Assembly (NCBI RefSeq): GCF_030316765.1
Contig: NZ_JASZYT010000009.1
Coordinates: 310,001-374,000, forward strand
Direction of reading: 5' to 3'
Origin: Variovorax saccharolyticus
GTDB taxonomy: Bacteria > Pseudomonadota > Gammaproteobacteria > Burkholderiales > Burkholderiaceae_C
DNA: 64,000 nucleotides
The number at the start of each line of letters is the position of its first letter. Position 1 is the stretch's first letter. Below, one piece after another: positions 24,051 to 33,113 of the stretch. The translations under genes and the position numbers were made by a program. The notes under the pieces are model-generated. The model worked only from the letters and a program-made list of their open reading frames with translations. It did not search any database and was not told the origin of the DNA.

Positions 24051-25901
24051 TCACGCAGCAGCGAGTGGGAGCGTGAAGCTGAAAACCGCGCCGCCCGCAC
24101 CACGGTGCGCCGCCCAGAGCCTGCCGCCGTGCGCCTCGATCAGCTTGCGACAGATGGCCAGCCCGATGCCGAGGCCCTCGGACTTGGTCGAGTAGAAAGA
24201 CTCGAAGATCCGCTCCAGATCGCCTGCCGCGATTCCCGGTCCGCGATCCGCGACTTCGACCAGGATTTCATCGTGACGGGCTCGCAGCGAGACCGTGATC
24301 TCGCGGCCGCCTCGCGGCGCTCCCTCCATCGCCTGCATCGCATTCCTCAGCAGGTTCAGGACGACCTGCTGCAGATGGATCTCGTCGACCAGCACCGCCG
24401 GCAGCGGCTTCTGGGTCGCCAGTTCGATGCGAATATCGCGCAGTTCGCAATCCATCTTCACCATGCCGACGCACTCGACCAGGGCACGTTCCATGTCGAT
24501 CAGCTTGGGCTCCAGTTCATGCCGCTGAGCCATGGCGCGCATGCGTGCCACCACGTCGCCCGCCCGCGTCGTCTGTCCGATGACCTTGTCGATCAGCTCG
24601 ACCAGCCGGCCGATGTCGGGTACGGCTTCGGCAACGCGCCGGCGTGCTGCCAGCGCGTAGTTCTCGATCGCGCCGAGCGGCTGCGTGATCTCGTGCGCCA
24701 GCGCCACGGACATCTCTCCGGCCGTGTGGACGCGAACCAGGTGCACCAGCCGCTCGCGCCAATGCGCGGCTTCGACCTCGGCCGCCTGCTTGCGATGCTC
24801 GGCCGCCTCGCGCGCGTGCAGGTTGGCGAACACCTCGGCAAGCAGGGTCAGGCCCGGCGTGAGCACGTCGGGCCATTCGTGTTCCCGCTCGATGCTCTCC
24901 AGCGTGAGTGCCCCGACCATGCTGCCATCGACCGCGATCGGCAGCGCGAGCAGGGAGCGCACCCCGAGCTGCCGCAAGGTCTCGGCATCGGCCTGGCCGG
25001 CCGGCGGAATGTCCTCGAGGTGAGCGATCCGCACGACGCTGCCGTCACCGATCAAGCCGTGGATCCACGGCAATGCCGCCGCCTCGCCTTGCGCAGCCTG
25101 CGCGGCGAAGCCGTTCGCGAGCCATTGCCGGGAGACGACGAAAGGCAGGTCCGTGCCGCGATGCCACAGCGCCACCCGCTCGGCGCCCACGAACTCTCCC
25201 ATCTGCCGGAGTCCGGCCGCGATCGCCCGATTCCCGTGGCCGGGTGTGGACAGGGCCAGGGAGGCGAGGATGCCGCTCGCCAGCCGCTCGAAGCCGAGCG
25301 CGAGGTCGAGCTCTTCCTGCGCTCGCTTGCGCGCCAGGGCGCCGCCGAAGACCTCCGCGAGCAGCCGCAGGCGCGCCAGCAGATCGTCTGACCAGCTGCG
25401 CTCCCGGCGTACGCAGCCGAAGTTCAGGCTCCCCTGCAGCTGCCCCGCCACGACGATCGGCATCATGACGTGGGACCGGAGTCCGATCTTGCGCCAGCTC
25501 TCCTTGTCGACGCTTGCCTCGGGCGGCAGATCGTCCAGGCTGGCGAAGACGATCGGCTCGTTGGCGGTGGCCTTGGCGAGGGCCCATGGATTCGAATCGC
25601 GCGCCGGCAACAAGCGCCTGGGCACCGGCTCCACGCCTTCCACGGCGAAGGAGTGCGTGACCTCGGCGCGGCCCGTCAAAGGGAAGACGCGGCTCAGGGT
25701 CGAACGATCGATGTCCAGCGCCGACACGATCCGTGCGAGGCCCTGCTCGATGGCATGGTCGATCTGATGCACCGGCACGGCGACGAAGGTGGCCGACAGG
25801 TCCGAGACCAGGCGCTCGAAATTCAAGGTCTCCCGCAGCGATGCCTCGACCGCGACGGAGTCGACTCGTGCCGACCGGGCCCTTCGGAATGGATAATTCA
25901 A
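24051..25901 (-). CDS. GAF-domain sensor histidine kinase (orphan)
   Basis: A 616-residue soluble-looking histidine kinase. Two GAF-type domains lie at about residues 30-190 and 210-365, then a short coil. The H-box ALAHEITQPLGAIENYA has the phospho-accepting H403, followed by the N-box with N520 and the ATPase motifs ADRGPGIAAGD and STKSEGLGIGLA. No membrane segment is evident, so it probably senses a cytoplasmic ligand or redox state. The frame begins at a TTG (25901) with GAGG a few bases upstream; no good ATG exists early in the frame. There is no adjacent response regulator. It converges on the chromate operon with 45 bases between. Confidence 0.85.
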   Translation of the reverse strand: MNYPFRRARSARVDSVAVEASLRETLNFERLVSDLSATFVAVPVHQIDHAIEQGLARIVSALDIDRSTLSRVFPLTGRAEVTHSFAVEGVEPVPRRLLPARDSNPWALAKATANEPIVFASLDDLPPEASVDKESWRKIGLRSHVMMPIVVAGQLQGSLNFGCVRRERSWSDDLLARLRLLAEVFGGALARKRAQEELDLALGFERLASGILASLALSTPGHGNRAIAAGLRQMGEFVGAERVALWHRGTDLPFVVSRQWLANGFAAQAAQGEAAALPWIHGLIGDGSVVRIAHLEDIPPAGQADAETLRQLGVRSLLALPIAVDGSMVGALTLESIEREHEWPDVLTPGLTLLAEVFANLHAREAAEHRKQAAEVEAAHWRERLVHLVRVHTAGEMSVALAHEITQPLGAIENYALAARRRVAEAVPDIGRLVELIDKVIGQTTRAGDVVARMRAMAQRHELEPKLIDMERALVECVGMVKMDCELRDIRIELATQKPLPAVLVDEIHLQQVVLNLLRNAMQAMEGAPRGGREITVSLRARHDEILVEVADRGPGIAAGDLERIFESFYSTKSEGLGIGLAICRKLIEAHGGRLWAAHRGAGGAVFSFTLPLAAA

Positions 25902-25937
25902 GCTGACCTCGGACTTCTCGACTTCGGAGAGTGGGTG

Positions 25938-26912
25938 ATGCGTCTGATGCAGACTTTGCCTTGGCTGCTAGCGGCGGTCCTTTCGGCTGGAGTGGCACCG
26001 GGCGCGTCGGCGCAGGTGGCCGAAGGCAGCCCCGCGCGGATCCTGCTGGCCTTCGAGGGAGGCTCGGCGAGGGGCGTGGCGATGCACCTCGCCGAACGCA
26101 TGCGCGAGCCGCTCAAGCGACCGGTGATCGTCGAAGAAAAGCCGGGCGCTGGCGGCCGCGTCGGCGCGCTGGCGCTGAAGAACGCCACGCCGGACGGAAC
26201 AACGGTGGCGATGCTTCCGATCGCGGTGCCGGTGCTGTCGCCGATGACCTTCAAGGACGTGCAGTACGACCCGATGCATGACTTTGCTCCCATCTCGCAA
26301 ATCGGCAGCTACCGTTTCGCATTCGCGGTTTCCTCGAACCACCCTGCGCGGTCGTTTCCCGAATTTGTCGCCTGGCTGAAAACCCATCCGACGCAAGCAT
26401 TCTATGGATCGCCCGCGGCGGGAAGCCTTCCCCACTTCCTCGGTGTGCTCGTCGCCAAGGCCATCGACATCGACCTGACCCAGGTGGCCTACAAGGGATT
26501 CGGCCCCATGTCGGTCGACCTGATGGGCGGCACGGTGCCGGCCGGCATCTCCTCGGTTGCGGACCTGATCGAGCTGCACCGGGCGGGCCGGGTCCGGATC
26601 CTGGCGACATCGGGCACCCGGCGCGAATCCCAGTTGCCGGAGGTTCCCACCTTCGTCGAACAAGGCTATCCGACGGTGCAGGCCAGCGGGTGGGTCGGCT
26701 TCTTCGCCCCCGCCAAGACGCCCAGGGCGGTCATCAACGAGTGGTCGGCTGCCCTCCTGGCGGCCATTCGTGCACCCGATACGCGGCAGAAACTCATCGA
26801 CCTCGGGCTCGACACGACCGGCACCACGCCGGAGGAACTCTCCGCGATCATGGCCGACGACATCGCCCGCTGGGCGCCGATCGTCAAGGCCTCGGGCTTT
26901 CACGCCGACTAG
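25938..26912 (+). CDS. Bug/TctC-family periplasmic receptor, divergent member
   Basis: A 324-residue receptor with a signal peptide (hydrophobic stretch ending PGASAQ). The family frame is visible in VEEKPGAGGRVGALALKNATPDG, FYGSPAAGSLPHF, YKGFGPMSVDLMGG and LPEVPTFVEQGY (all shown in part). The mature N-terminus ARILLAFEGGSARG lacks the usual YPxRPI strand and the VPFxPGG loop, so ligand contacts probably differ from the other five receptors here. ATG 25938 has GGAGA at 25926-25930. It is divergent from the histidine kinase across only 36 bases, which raises the possibility that the two work as receptor and sensor, though this is unproven. Confidence 0.88.
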   Translation: MRLMQTLPWLLAAVLSAGVAPGASAQVAEGSPARILLAFEGGSARGVAMHLAERMREPLKRPVIVEEKPGAGGRVGALALKNATPDGTTVAMLPIAVPVLSPMTFKDVQYDPMHDFAPISQIGSYRFAFAVSSNHPARSFPEFVAWLKTHPTQAFYGSPAAGSLPHFLGVLVAKAIDIDLTQVAYKGFGPMSVDLMGGTVPAGISSVADLIELHRAGRVRILATSGTRRESQLPEVPTFVEQGYPTVQASGWVGFFAPAKTPRAVINEWSAALLAAIRAPDTRQKLIDLGLDTTGTTPEELSAIMADDIARWAPIVKASGFHAD

Positions 26913-26919
26913 CTTGTTC

Positions 26920-26948
26920 ACGTACGTGGACTAGGTGGCCGCCGGGAT
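26920..26948. repeat. intergenic repeat, copy 2
   Basis: Second copy of the 29-base element at 9391-9419, with five mismatches by eye. It begins just after the Bug gene stop. Both copies are preceded by GCTTG and end in GCCGGGAT. The internal dyad is weaker here. It may be a terminator-like or REP-like element. Confidence 0.4.
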
Positions 26949-27017
26949 AGGAGGTCCGGAGCGCCGGCTCCAGAATGCAAGGCGCACACGCGGCCGGATG
27001 TCTCGCCGGAGGTTCTC

Positions 27018-27500
27018 ATGCACTTCGAATGTCGCCCCGTCGACGCGTCGTTCTTCGACACGGCGCCCATGCAGTTCAGGAACGTCGTCGACCTGGACGC
27101 AGCGCCGTCCAGGGTCTTCGCCATCTTCGAGGATGGCGAGTCCTGGCCACACTGGTTCCATGCCATCCACAAGGTGGTCTGGACCAGCGAGAAACCCCAT
27201 GGTGTCGGAAGCACACGCACGGCGTCGCTGGCCGCCGCCAACATCGACGAACACTTCTTCATCTGGGAGCCCGACCGCCGGATGGCGTTCTACGCGACCG
27301 GCACGTCGATGCCGCTCGCCCACGCGCTGGCGGAGGACTACCAGCTCGAAGAGATCGAGCCGGGCAAGACCCGTTTCACCTACCGCGTGGCGATGGAGCC
27401 GCACCTCCCGGTCAGTCTGGGCGGGCCCTTGTCGAGGATGTATTTCGAGTCGATGTTCGAAAGCGCCTGCAAGAACCTGAAGAGCTACGTGACGCAATGA
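27018..27500 (+). CDS. SRPBCC (START-like) protein
   Basis: A 160-residue protein of the SRPBCC/polyketide-cyclase-like fold. The segment RNVVDLDAAPSRVFAIFEDGESWPHWFHAI is the usual beta1-helix grip start (shown only to identify the fold), followed by alternating strands and a long C-terminal helix ending FESACKNLKSYV. Such proteins bind hydrophobic ligands in an internal cavity. No catalytic site is assignable. It is followed after 85 bases by the DUF1254/DUF1214 gene, which may share its transcript. Confidence 0.75.
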   Translation: MHFECRPVDASFFDTAPMQFRNVVDLDAAPSRVFAIFEDGESWPHWFHAIHKVVWTSEKPHGVGSTRTASLAAANIDEHFFIWEPDRRMAFYATGTSMPLAHALAEDYQLEEIEPGKTRFTYRVAMEPHLPVSLGGPLSRMYFESMFESACKNLKSYVTQ

Positions 27501-27585
27501 GGGGACTCTCGGTGGACTGCTGCGACGCGAACAGCTACAAGACGTGCAGCGCTCCCGGCAGGTAGCGCTGCAACCGGAGAATGCG

Positions 27586-28839
27586 ATGGCAACCACCCCG
27601 GCCCTCACGGATCAGCAGATCAGCGACGCCTACATCTACCTCCTGAGCCGCCTGCTCGTGCTGCGACAGCAGCAGCTGGACTTCAATGAGGGCTTCCAGT
27701 GGAATCGGCTTGTCCACCGCAAGCCGGGCGAGGTGGCCTGGCCCAATCCGAATCTCGATGTGGCCTATTCGGAAGCCTGGATCGCCGTGGACGAGACCAG
27801 TTGCGCGTTGGTGTCGGTGCCGGAGATCAGCGGCCGCTACTACACGGTCCAGTTCCTCAACGGCTGGGGCGAGACGGTCGCCAACCTCAACGAGCGCGTG
27901 TTCCCGCGACACCCGCACGGATTGTTCGCGGTGTGCCTGAAGGGAAGCCAGGTCGAGGTGCCGGCCGGCGCGCAGCGCGTCGACGTGCCGGTCAAGCGCA
28001 TGCGCGTGCTGTCGCGTGTCGAACTCGGCGCGAACTGGGACGAGGCGGTCGCCTTGCAGCAGCAGTTCGAGATCCGCTCGACGGGTCGGCCGGCGGCGCC
28101 CGCACCGCCGAAGACCCTGATGTTCGAGATGGATGCACTGCCGGGCGTCGAGGCATTCGATTCGGCCGGGCTGGCGCTCGACAGCGAAGCCGACATCAAT
28201 CCCGGCATGGACGGCTTGCAGGCGGCCGTGCGCGCGATCGCCAGCGCCGCGGCGCAGCCGGGCGAGCGCAAGCGCATCGACGAGGTGATCCGTACCAAGG
28301 CGTTCGCCGACCTCGGCAAGGCGATGCCCAAGCTCGGGCACGGCACGGTTCGCGACGGCTGGGCGCTGCCGTCGACCTCGGGTGTCTATGGCGAAGACTG
28401 GCTGGTTCGCACGCTCATCAACTACGGCGGCATCTGGGCCAACACCCCGGAAGAAGTCATCTACTACAAGGCTTTCACGGACACGGCGGGCAAGCCGCTG
28501 TCGGGGGACCATGCCTACACGATGCACTTCGCCAAAGAGCGCTTGCCCGCCCAGCATGCAACCCATTTCTGGTCCGTGATCGCCGTCGACTCGGTGCAGC
28601 GGCGCGTGCTGCCCAACGCGCAGAAGCGCTACCTCCTCAACAAGGAGTCCGATCTGCAATACGGCGCGGACGGGTCGCTGACGCTGTACTTCGCCGACGC
28701 GCAACCCGAGGGCGCCCCGCACGGAAACTGGCTGCCCACGCCCAGGGGCCTGAGCTACAGCCTGACCTTCCGCTTCTATCGCCCCAGAGGTGAAGTGGCA
28801 GCGCGCACCTTCTTCCCGCCGCCGCTCGCGGTCCGGTGA
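27586..28839 (+). CDS. DUF1254/DUF1214 domain protein
   Basis: A 417-residue protein with a DUF1254 N-terminal half (VAWPNPNLDVAYSEAWIAVD, YYTVQFLNGWGETVANL) and a DUF1214 C-terminal half (YTMHFAKERLPAQHATHFWSV, YLLNKESDLQYGADGSLTLY). Family members are often exported or lipoproteins; this one shows no signal peptide. The reaction is unknown, although relatives often sit near catabolic genes. The ATG at 27586 is preferred because GGAGA precedes it at five bases; the frame also opens 14 codons earlier. After its stop, 28840-29009 holds small inverted repeats (for example TGCGCC-CAT-GGCGCA at 28858-28872) and no gene. Confidence 0.8.
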   Translation: MATTPALTDQQISDAYIYLLSRLLVLRQQQLDFNEGFQWNRLVHRKPGEVAWPNPNLDVAYSEAWIAVDETSCALVSVPEISGRYYTVQFLNGWGETVANLNERVFPRHPHGLFAVCLKGSQVEVPAGAQRVDVPVKRMRVLSRVELGANWDEAVALQQQFEIRSTGRPAAPAPPKTLMFEMDALPGVEAFDSAGLALDSEADINPGMDGLQAAVRAIASAAAQPGERKRIDEVIRTKAFADLGKAMPKLGHGTVRDGWALPSTSGVYGEDWLVRTLINYGGIWANTPEEVIYYKAFTDTAGKPLSGDHAYTMHFAKERLPAQHATHFWSVIAVDSVQRRVLPNAQKRYLLNKESDLQYGADGSLTLYFADAQPEGAPHGNWLPTPRGLSYSLTFRFYRPRGEVAARTFFPPPLAVR

Positions 28840-29009
28840 GCCGGCGCCACGGCTCAGTGCGCCCATGGCGCATGCGGCCTTGCATGCCCAGGCATGAAAC
28901 TTAGTGTGGGCAGATCGCCCGCGGATACAAAGGAATACGGTGCGCGGCGCCCCAGGCATGGCGGCCGCAAAGAATCGGCGCTCCTTCATTTCCATTCCAA
29001 GGATCCGCC

Positions 29010-29429
29010 ATGACGCAAGCACCCAAGGTTCTCTACACCGCCCATCAACACACGACCGGTGGCCGCGATGGCGGCGCATCGCGCAGTTCCGACGGCCGGC
29101 TCGACATCAAGTTCTCGGTGCCCGGCACGCCGGCTGCCGGCACCAATCCGGAACAGCTGCTGGCTGCCGGCTGGTCGGCCTGCTTCATCGGCGCGATGGG
29201 TCTGGCGGCACGCAAGCTGCAGGTCGTCATGCCGGCCGAAGCCGCCGTCGACACCGAGATCGACCTGGTCCTGACCGGCGACGCCTACGCGCTGCAGGCC
29301 CGACTGAACGTAAGCCTGCCGGGCCTCGCACACGACGTGGCGCGCGCCGTGGCCGACGCCGCGCACCAGACCTGCCCCTACTCCAAGGCGACGCGCGGCA
29401 ACATCGAAGTGGCGATCAACATCGTCTGA
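29010..29429 (+). CDS. ohr: organic hydroperoxide resistance protein Ohr
   Basis: A 139-residue OsmC/Ohr-family peroxidase. The first catalytic cysteine lies in AAGWSACFIGAM and the resolving cysteine in HQTCPYSKATRGNIEV, with the conserved arginine in the N-terminal GGRDGGASRSSDGRL loop region. It reduces organic hydroperoxides with lipoyl-type thiols in the cytoplasm. The usual OhrR repressor gene is not adjacent; the next gene is a convergent LysR. It stands alone with 170 bases upstream. Confidence 0.93.
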   Translation: MTQAPKVLYTAHQHTTGGRDGGASRSSDGRLDIKFSVPGTPAAGTNPEQLLAAGWSACFIGAMGLAARKLQVVMPAEAAVDTEIDLVLTGDAYALQARLNVSLPGLAHDVARAVADAAHQTCPYSKATRGNIEVAINIV

Positions 29430-29451
29430 GCGCGCCGGAGAGTCAACGAAG

Positions 29452-30375
29452 CTAGCCCGGCAACCGCGCAGCGGCCTCCTTCAGCGCCTGCGCAAAGGCC
29501 AGTGCAGCCTGCTTGGCCTGCGCCCCACGGCGCGACACCACGTACAGTTCGAGGTGAACCACGGGCTCGCGCAGCATCGCCACACCGAGACCCTGCCCCA
29601 GGCACTCTTCCATGGCGAACGAAGGAACGATGGCATGGCCGCGGCCGGCCCGAACCATCGCGATGATGGTCCCGATCAGGTTCATGCGGGGGCGCTCCTC
29701 GTGCGCGCGGCCCAAGCGGGCCAGCTGCTTCTCGATCAGAGCCTGGATCGGGTTGTCGATCGGCAGGCTGACGAGCGGCAAGCCCGAGATGCTGCTCCAG
29801 GGCTGGCTGGGGGCGAGGCCCCCCGAGTCGGCGCCCGGGGGGCTGATGCGCATCAGCCTGAACTTGCACAGGGGCTGGCGCGACAGGCCGACCGCGGGCT
29901 TGACGAAGAACCCCAGGCCGATGTCCGCTTCCCCGTCCAGCACTCGCTGGCGGACCACGCCCACCTCGACGTCCGCGAGGTCGACGTTCACTTGCCGATG
30001 GCTGTCGGCGAATTCGCGAATCACTTCCGGCAGCAGGCTGGCCGACACCATCGGAGTCGCCGCCACCCGGAGGCGGGCACGCACGGCGGCCTCGGACCCA
30101 CCGACAACGGCGCCCAGCGCACGCAGCTCAGCGACGATGCGCTCGGCGACCGGTTGCAGCCGCCTCCCCGCGCCTGTCAGGGTGACGGACCGCGTCGTTC
30201 GATCGAAGAGGCGCGCACCGATCTGCTCTTCCAGCTCCTTGACCAGCATGCTCATGCCCGAAGGCGAAAGATGAACCTGCTCAGCGGCCTTCGCAAAGCT
30301 CTGCAGCCGCGCTATCTCGAGGAAGGCATGCAGCTGGCGACTGCTCACATTGATCAGTTTTGTTGACGAATTCAT
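29452..30375 (-). CDS. LysR-family transcriptional regulator
   Basis: A 307-residue LysR regulator. The start MNSSTKLINVSSRQLHAFLE is chosen because the frame opens earlier only by chance and GGAAT lies upstream. The helix-turn-helix is in SFAKAAEQVHLSPSGMSMLV, followed by LEEQIGARLFDR. The effector domain follows to the C-terminus. It is divergent from a Bug receptor and a FAD monooxygenase across 73 bases, so it most probably activates that two-gene operon in response to the monooxygenase substrate. Confidence 0.92.
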   Translation of the reverse strand: MNSSTKLINVSSRQLHAFLEIARLQSFAKAAEQVHLSPSGMSMLVKELEEQIGARLFDRTTRSVTLTGAGRRLQPVAERIVAELRALGAVVGGSEAAVRARLRVAATPMVSASLLPEVIREFADSHRQVNVDLADVEVGVVRQRVLDGEADIGLGFFVKPAVGLSRQPLCKFRLMRISPPGADSGGLAPSQPWSSISGLPLVSLPIDNPIQALIEKQLARLGRAHEERPRMNLIGTIIAMVRAGRGHAIVPSFAMEECLGQGLGVAMLREPVVHLELYVVSRRGAQAKQAALAFAQALKEAAARLPG

Positions 30376-30387
30376 CAGAATATTCCG

Positions 30388-30403
30388 TTTGATCAATGTC
30401 AAA
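30388..30403. promoter_or_regulatory. candidate LysR operator dyad
   Basis: TTTGA (30388-30392) and TCAAA (30399-30403) form an inverted repeat with six bases between, in the 73-base gap between the divergent LysR gene and the Bug receptor gene. The spacing is near but not exactly T-N11-A, so this is only a candidate binding site. Confidence 0.3.
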
Positions 30404-30448
30404 GCTGCCGCTGTAATTGTCACCCAACTCCCAAAGAGAGACATCGCC

Positions 30449-31450
30449 GTGAACACAACCAGACCTTCGCAGCCCCCGCCCTCATCCCTGCACCGGCGCC
30501 GCATGCTGCTCGGCGGGCTCGCCGCGCTGGCAACCCCCTTCGCCCGCGCTCAAGGCTCGGCGGACGCCCCCGTTCGCCTGGTCGTTCCCTTTACGCCCGG
30601 CACCGGCATCGACCTGATCGCGCGCCAGATCGCTCCGGCTCTTTCCGAACGCCTCAAGCGCCCGTTCTTCGTCGAGAACAGGCCCGGAGCCTCCGGCAAC
30701 ATCGGCACGCAGGAGGTCGTTCGCGCGACACCGGACGGCAGCACGCTGCTCGTGAGTGTCAACACGCTCGTCATGAACATGGCCCTCTATCCCCGGCTGG
30801 GATTCAATCCGGTGAGCGATCTCGCGCCGGTCAGCCAGACCAGTTGGGGGCAACTGCTCCTGGTCGCGAATCCGGGAACCAAGATCGATTCCCTGCAAGG
30901 GCTGATCGCACGCGCCAAGGCCAGGCCGGGCGCCTTGAACTACGGCTCGCCCGGCGCAGGCACGCCGCACCACCTGGCGATGGAGCTTCTCAAGAACAGG
31001 GCCGGGGTTTCCCTGACGCACATCAGCTATCGCGGCACCGCTCCGGCGGTCACCGACCTGCTGGGTGGTCAGATCGACGTCATGTTCCTGCCGATCCACG
31101 TCGCGCTCCAGCATGTGAAGGCGGGCAAGCTCACAGCGCTCGCGATCAGTTCCGACAAGCCGAGCCCCTTGCTCCCGGAGGTACCGCCACTCAGCGTCCT
31201 CAAGCTGGGAAACATGAACGTCGACATGTGGTACGGCGTCCTGGCGCCTGCAGGCACTCCGCGTCCCTACGTCGAGCGCCTCAACAAGGAGCTGCGCGAG
31301 ATCCTGGCGCAGCCGGCCATTGCCAAGGCCTTCGAAACCCAGGGCATGACGCCTGCCCACAGCACGCCCGAGGCGTTTCAGCAAATGTTGGCGGCGGACG
31401 CCAAACGCTGGGCCGACCTGATCAAGGCCCAGGGCATCACCGCGGAGTAA
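30449..31450 (+). CDS. Bug/TctC-family periplasmic receptor with Tat-like leader
   Basis: A 333-residue receptor. GTG 30449 is chosen as start (GAGAG upstream). The leader contains LHRRRMLLGGLAALATPFARA, close to a twin-arginine signal (shown only as motif). Mature landmarks are RLVVPFTPGTGIDLIARQ, VENRPGASGNIG, YGSPGAGTPHH, YRGTAPAVTDLLGG and LLPEVPPLSVL. It precedes the FAD monooxygenase gene by only 7 bases, so the two form an operon under the divergent LysR. The ligand is probably the aromatic or heterocyclic acid hydroxylated by that enzyme. Confidence 0.9.
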   Translation: MNTTRPSQPPPSSLHRRRMLLGGLAALATPFARAQGSADAPVRLVVPFTPGTGIDLIARQIAPALSERLKRPFFVENRPGASGNIGTQEVVRATPDGSTLLVSVNTLVMNMALYPRLGFNPVSDLAPVSQTSWGQLLLVANPGTKIDSLQGLIARAKARPGALNYGSPGAGTPHHLAMELLKNRAGVSLTHISYRGTAPAVTDLLGGQIDVMFLPIHVALQHVKAGKLTALAISSDKPSPLLPEVPPLSVLKLGNMNVDMWYGVLAPAGTPRPYVERLNKELREILAQPAIAKAFETQGMTPAHSTPEAFQQMLAADAKRWADLIKAQGITAE

Positions 31451-31457
31451 GCAAAGC

Positions 31458-33071
31458 ATGAACAAGGAAACAGCCACCTCGTCGCCGTTCGATGCGGAGG
31501 TCGTCATCGTTGGAGGAGGTCCCGTGGGCATGGGCCTGGCCATCGAGTTGGGCCAGCGCGGCGTTCGCACGATCGTGGTGGAACGCTATCCGCAGCCCCA
31601 GCCCATCCCCAAGGGCCAGAACCTCACCCAGCGCACGATGGAACACTTCCACTTCTGGGGAGCGGAGAAGCAGCTGCGTGCGGCGCGCACCATTCCGCCG
31701 GAGTACGGGATCGGCGGCCTGACCGCCTACGGCACGCTGCTGGGACCCCACAGCTACGACTGGCTGCAGCGCGACCTGGTCAAGCCCTACTACTACACGT
31801 CGAACGAGAGACTTCCGCAGTATGCGACCGAGGCGGTGCTGCGACGACGCGCCGCCGAGCTTCCCTCGGTTCAGACGCTGTACGGATGGGATGCGCAAGC
31901 GCTGACCCAGGACGCCGACGGCGTGTCGATCACCATCGCCGAGCGCGACGGCGGCGGCCGGCGGGTCTTGAAGTGCGCCTATGCCGTCGGTTCGGATGGA
32001 GCCCGCTCGCTCGTGAGGGAGCAGGCCGGCATCACGCAGACGCGCACCGACCACGACCGCATGATGGTGCTGCTGGTCTTCAAGTCGCATGAGCTGCACA
32101 GGCTTCTGGCGTGCTACCCGGGCAAGTCCTACTACAACGTCCTGCAGCCGGAGCTGAAGGGCTACTGGAAATTCTTCGGCCGGGTCGACCTGGGCAGCAC
32201 CTGGTTCTTCCATGCGCCGGTGCCGCCCGGCACGACCAAGGACAACTTCGACTTCGCCGCCTATCTTCGCGAGGCTGTCGGCGCCGAGTTCGATGTGGCG
32301 TTCGAGCACATCGGGTTCTGGGACCTGCGCTTCATGCTGGCCGACAGTTACCGCGAGGGTCGCGTCTTCGTCGCTGGCGATGCTGCGCACAGCCACCCGC
32401 CCTATGGGGGCTACGGCGTGAACTCCGGGCTGGAGGACGCGCGGAACCTGGGCTGGAAGCTCGCCGCGACGCTGCAAGGCTGGGGTGGCGAGCGCCTTCT
32501 GGATTCCTACGACGCGGAGCGGCGGCCGGTGTTCGGCTCCACGATCCGCGACTTCATCGCCAAGTCGATCGATGCGGACCGGGAGTTCCTGGACGAATAC
32601 GATCCGGCCCGCGACCCGGCGGGTTTCGAGGCTGCATGGCAGGCGCGCGCCCAAGGCGCGGTCGGCGAGGTCCACGCCTTCGAGCCCCACTACGAGGGTT
32701 CGACCGTGGTCTGGGGGAGCGAAGGCCGGGTGAGCAGCGCGAAGGGATCCCACCGCTTCGATGCCCGCGCCGGGCACCACCTGGCACCCGCGGCGCAATC
32801 GACCGGCCAGAACATCTACGACGAGCTGGGCACGGGATTCACGCTGCTGGCAATCGGCGCGCCGACTTCAGCGGTCGAGGCGTTCCGCGATGCGGCGGCG
32901 GCCTTGTCGCTGCCCCTGACGATCGTGGCAGCGGAGAACGGCGACGAGACTGCCCGCTACGGCGCCAGGCTGGTCCTGGTGCGACCGGACCAATTCGTCG
33001 CCTGGGCCGGAGACGCGGTGTCGCAGGACGACGCGCGACGCGTGCTGGGCGTGGCGTCGGGTCGGTCGTGA
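31458..33071 (+). CDS. FAD-dependent aromatic monooxygenase (PheA/TfdB type)
   Basis: A 537-residue flavoprotein hydroxylase of the UbiH/PheA/TfdB group. It shows the GGGPVGMGLA Rossmann loop at residues 19-28, the VGSDGARS (DG) motif around residue 177, and VFVAGDAAHSHPPYGGYGVN (GD motif) near residue 308, then GLEDARNLGWKLA. These enzymes take NAD(P)H and oxygen to hydroxylate an aromatic or heteroaromatic ring. The C-terminal thioredoxin-like domain typical of phenol hydroxylases appears present but short. It forms an operon with the Bug receptor upstream, under the divergent LysR. Confidence 0.88.
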   Translation: MNKETATSSPFDAEVVIVGGGPVGMGLAIELGQRGVRTIVVERYPQPQPIPKGQNLTQRTMEHFHFWGAEKQLRAARTIPPEYGIGGLTAYGTLLGPHSYDWLQRDLVKPYYYTSNERLPQYATEAVLRRRAAELPSVQTLYGWDAQALTQDADGVSITIAERDGGGRRVLKCAYAVGSDGARSLVREQAGITQTRTDHDRMMVLLVFKSHELHRLLACYPGKSYYNVLQPELKGYWKFFGRVDLGSTWFFHAPVPPGTTKDNFDFAAYLREAVGAEFDVAFEHIGFWDLRFMLADSYREGRVFVAGDAAHSHPPYGGYGVNSGLEDARNLGWKLAATLQGWGGERLLDSYDAERRPVFGSTIRDFIAKSIDADREFLDEYDPARDPAGFEAAWQARAQGAVGEVHAFEPHYEGSTVVWGSEGRVSSAKGSHRFDARAGHHLAPAAQSTGQNIYDELGTGFTLLAIGAPTSAVEAFRDAAAALSLPLTIVAAENGDETARYGARLVLVRPDQFVAWAGDAVSQDDARRVLGVASGRS

Positions 33072-33113
33072 GACCGTTCCACGAACCCGACGCCGGCGCG
33101 CCGCAGCGCCACG

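Noticed and set aside
28840..29009. Small inverted repeats after the DUF1254 gene as a terminator
   Set aside because: Arms are short and no T-run follows; such repeats are expected by chance in GC-rich DNA.
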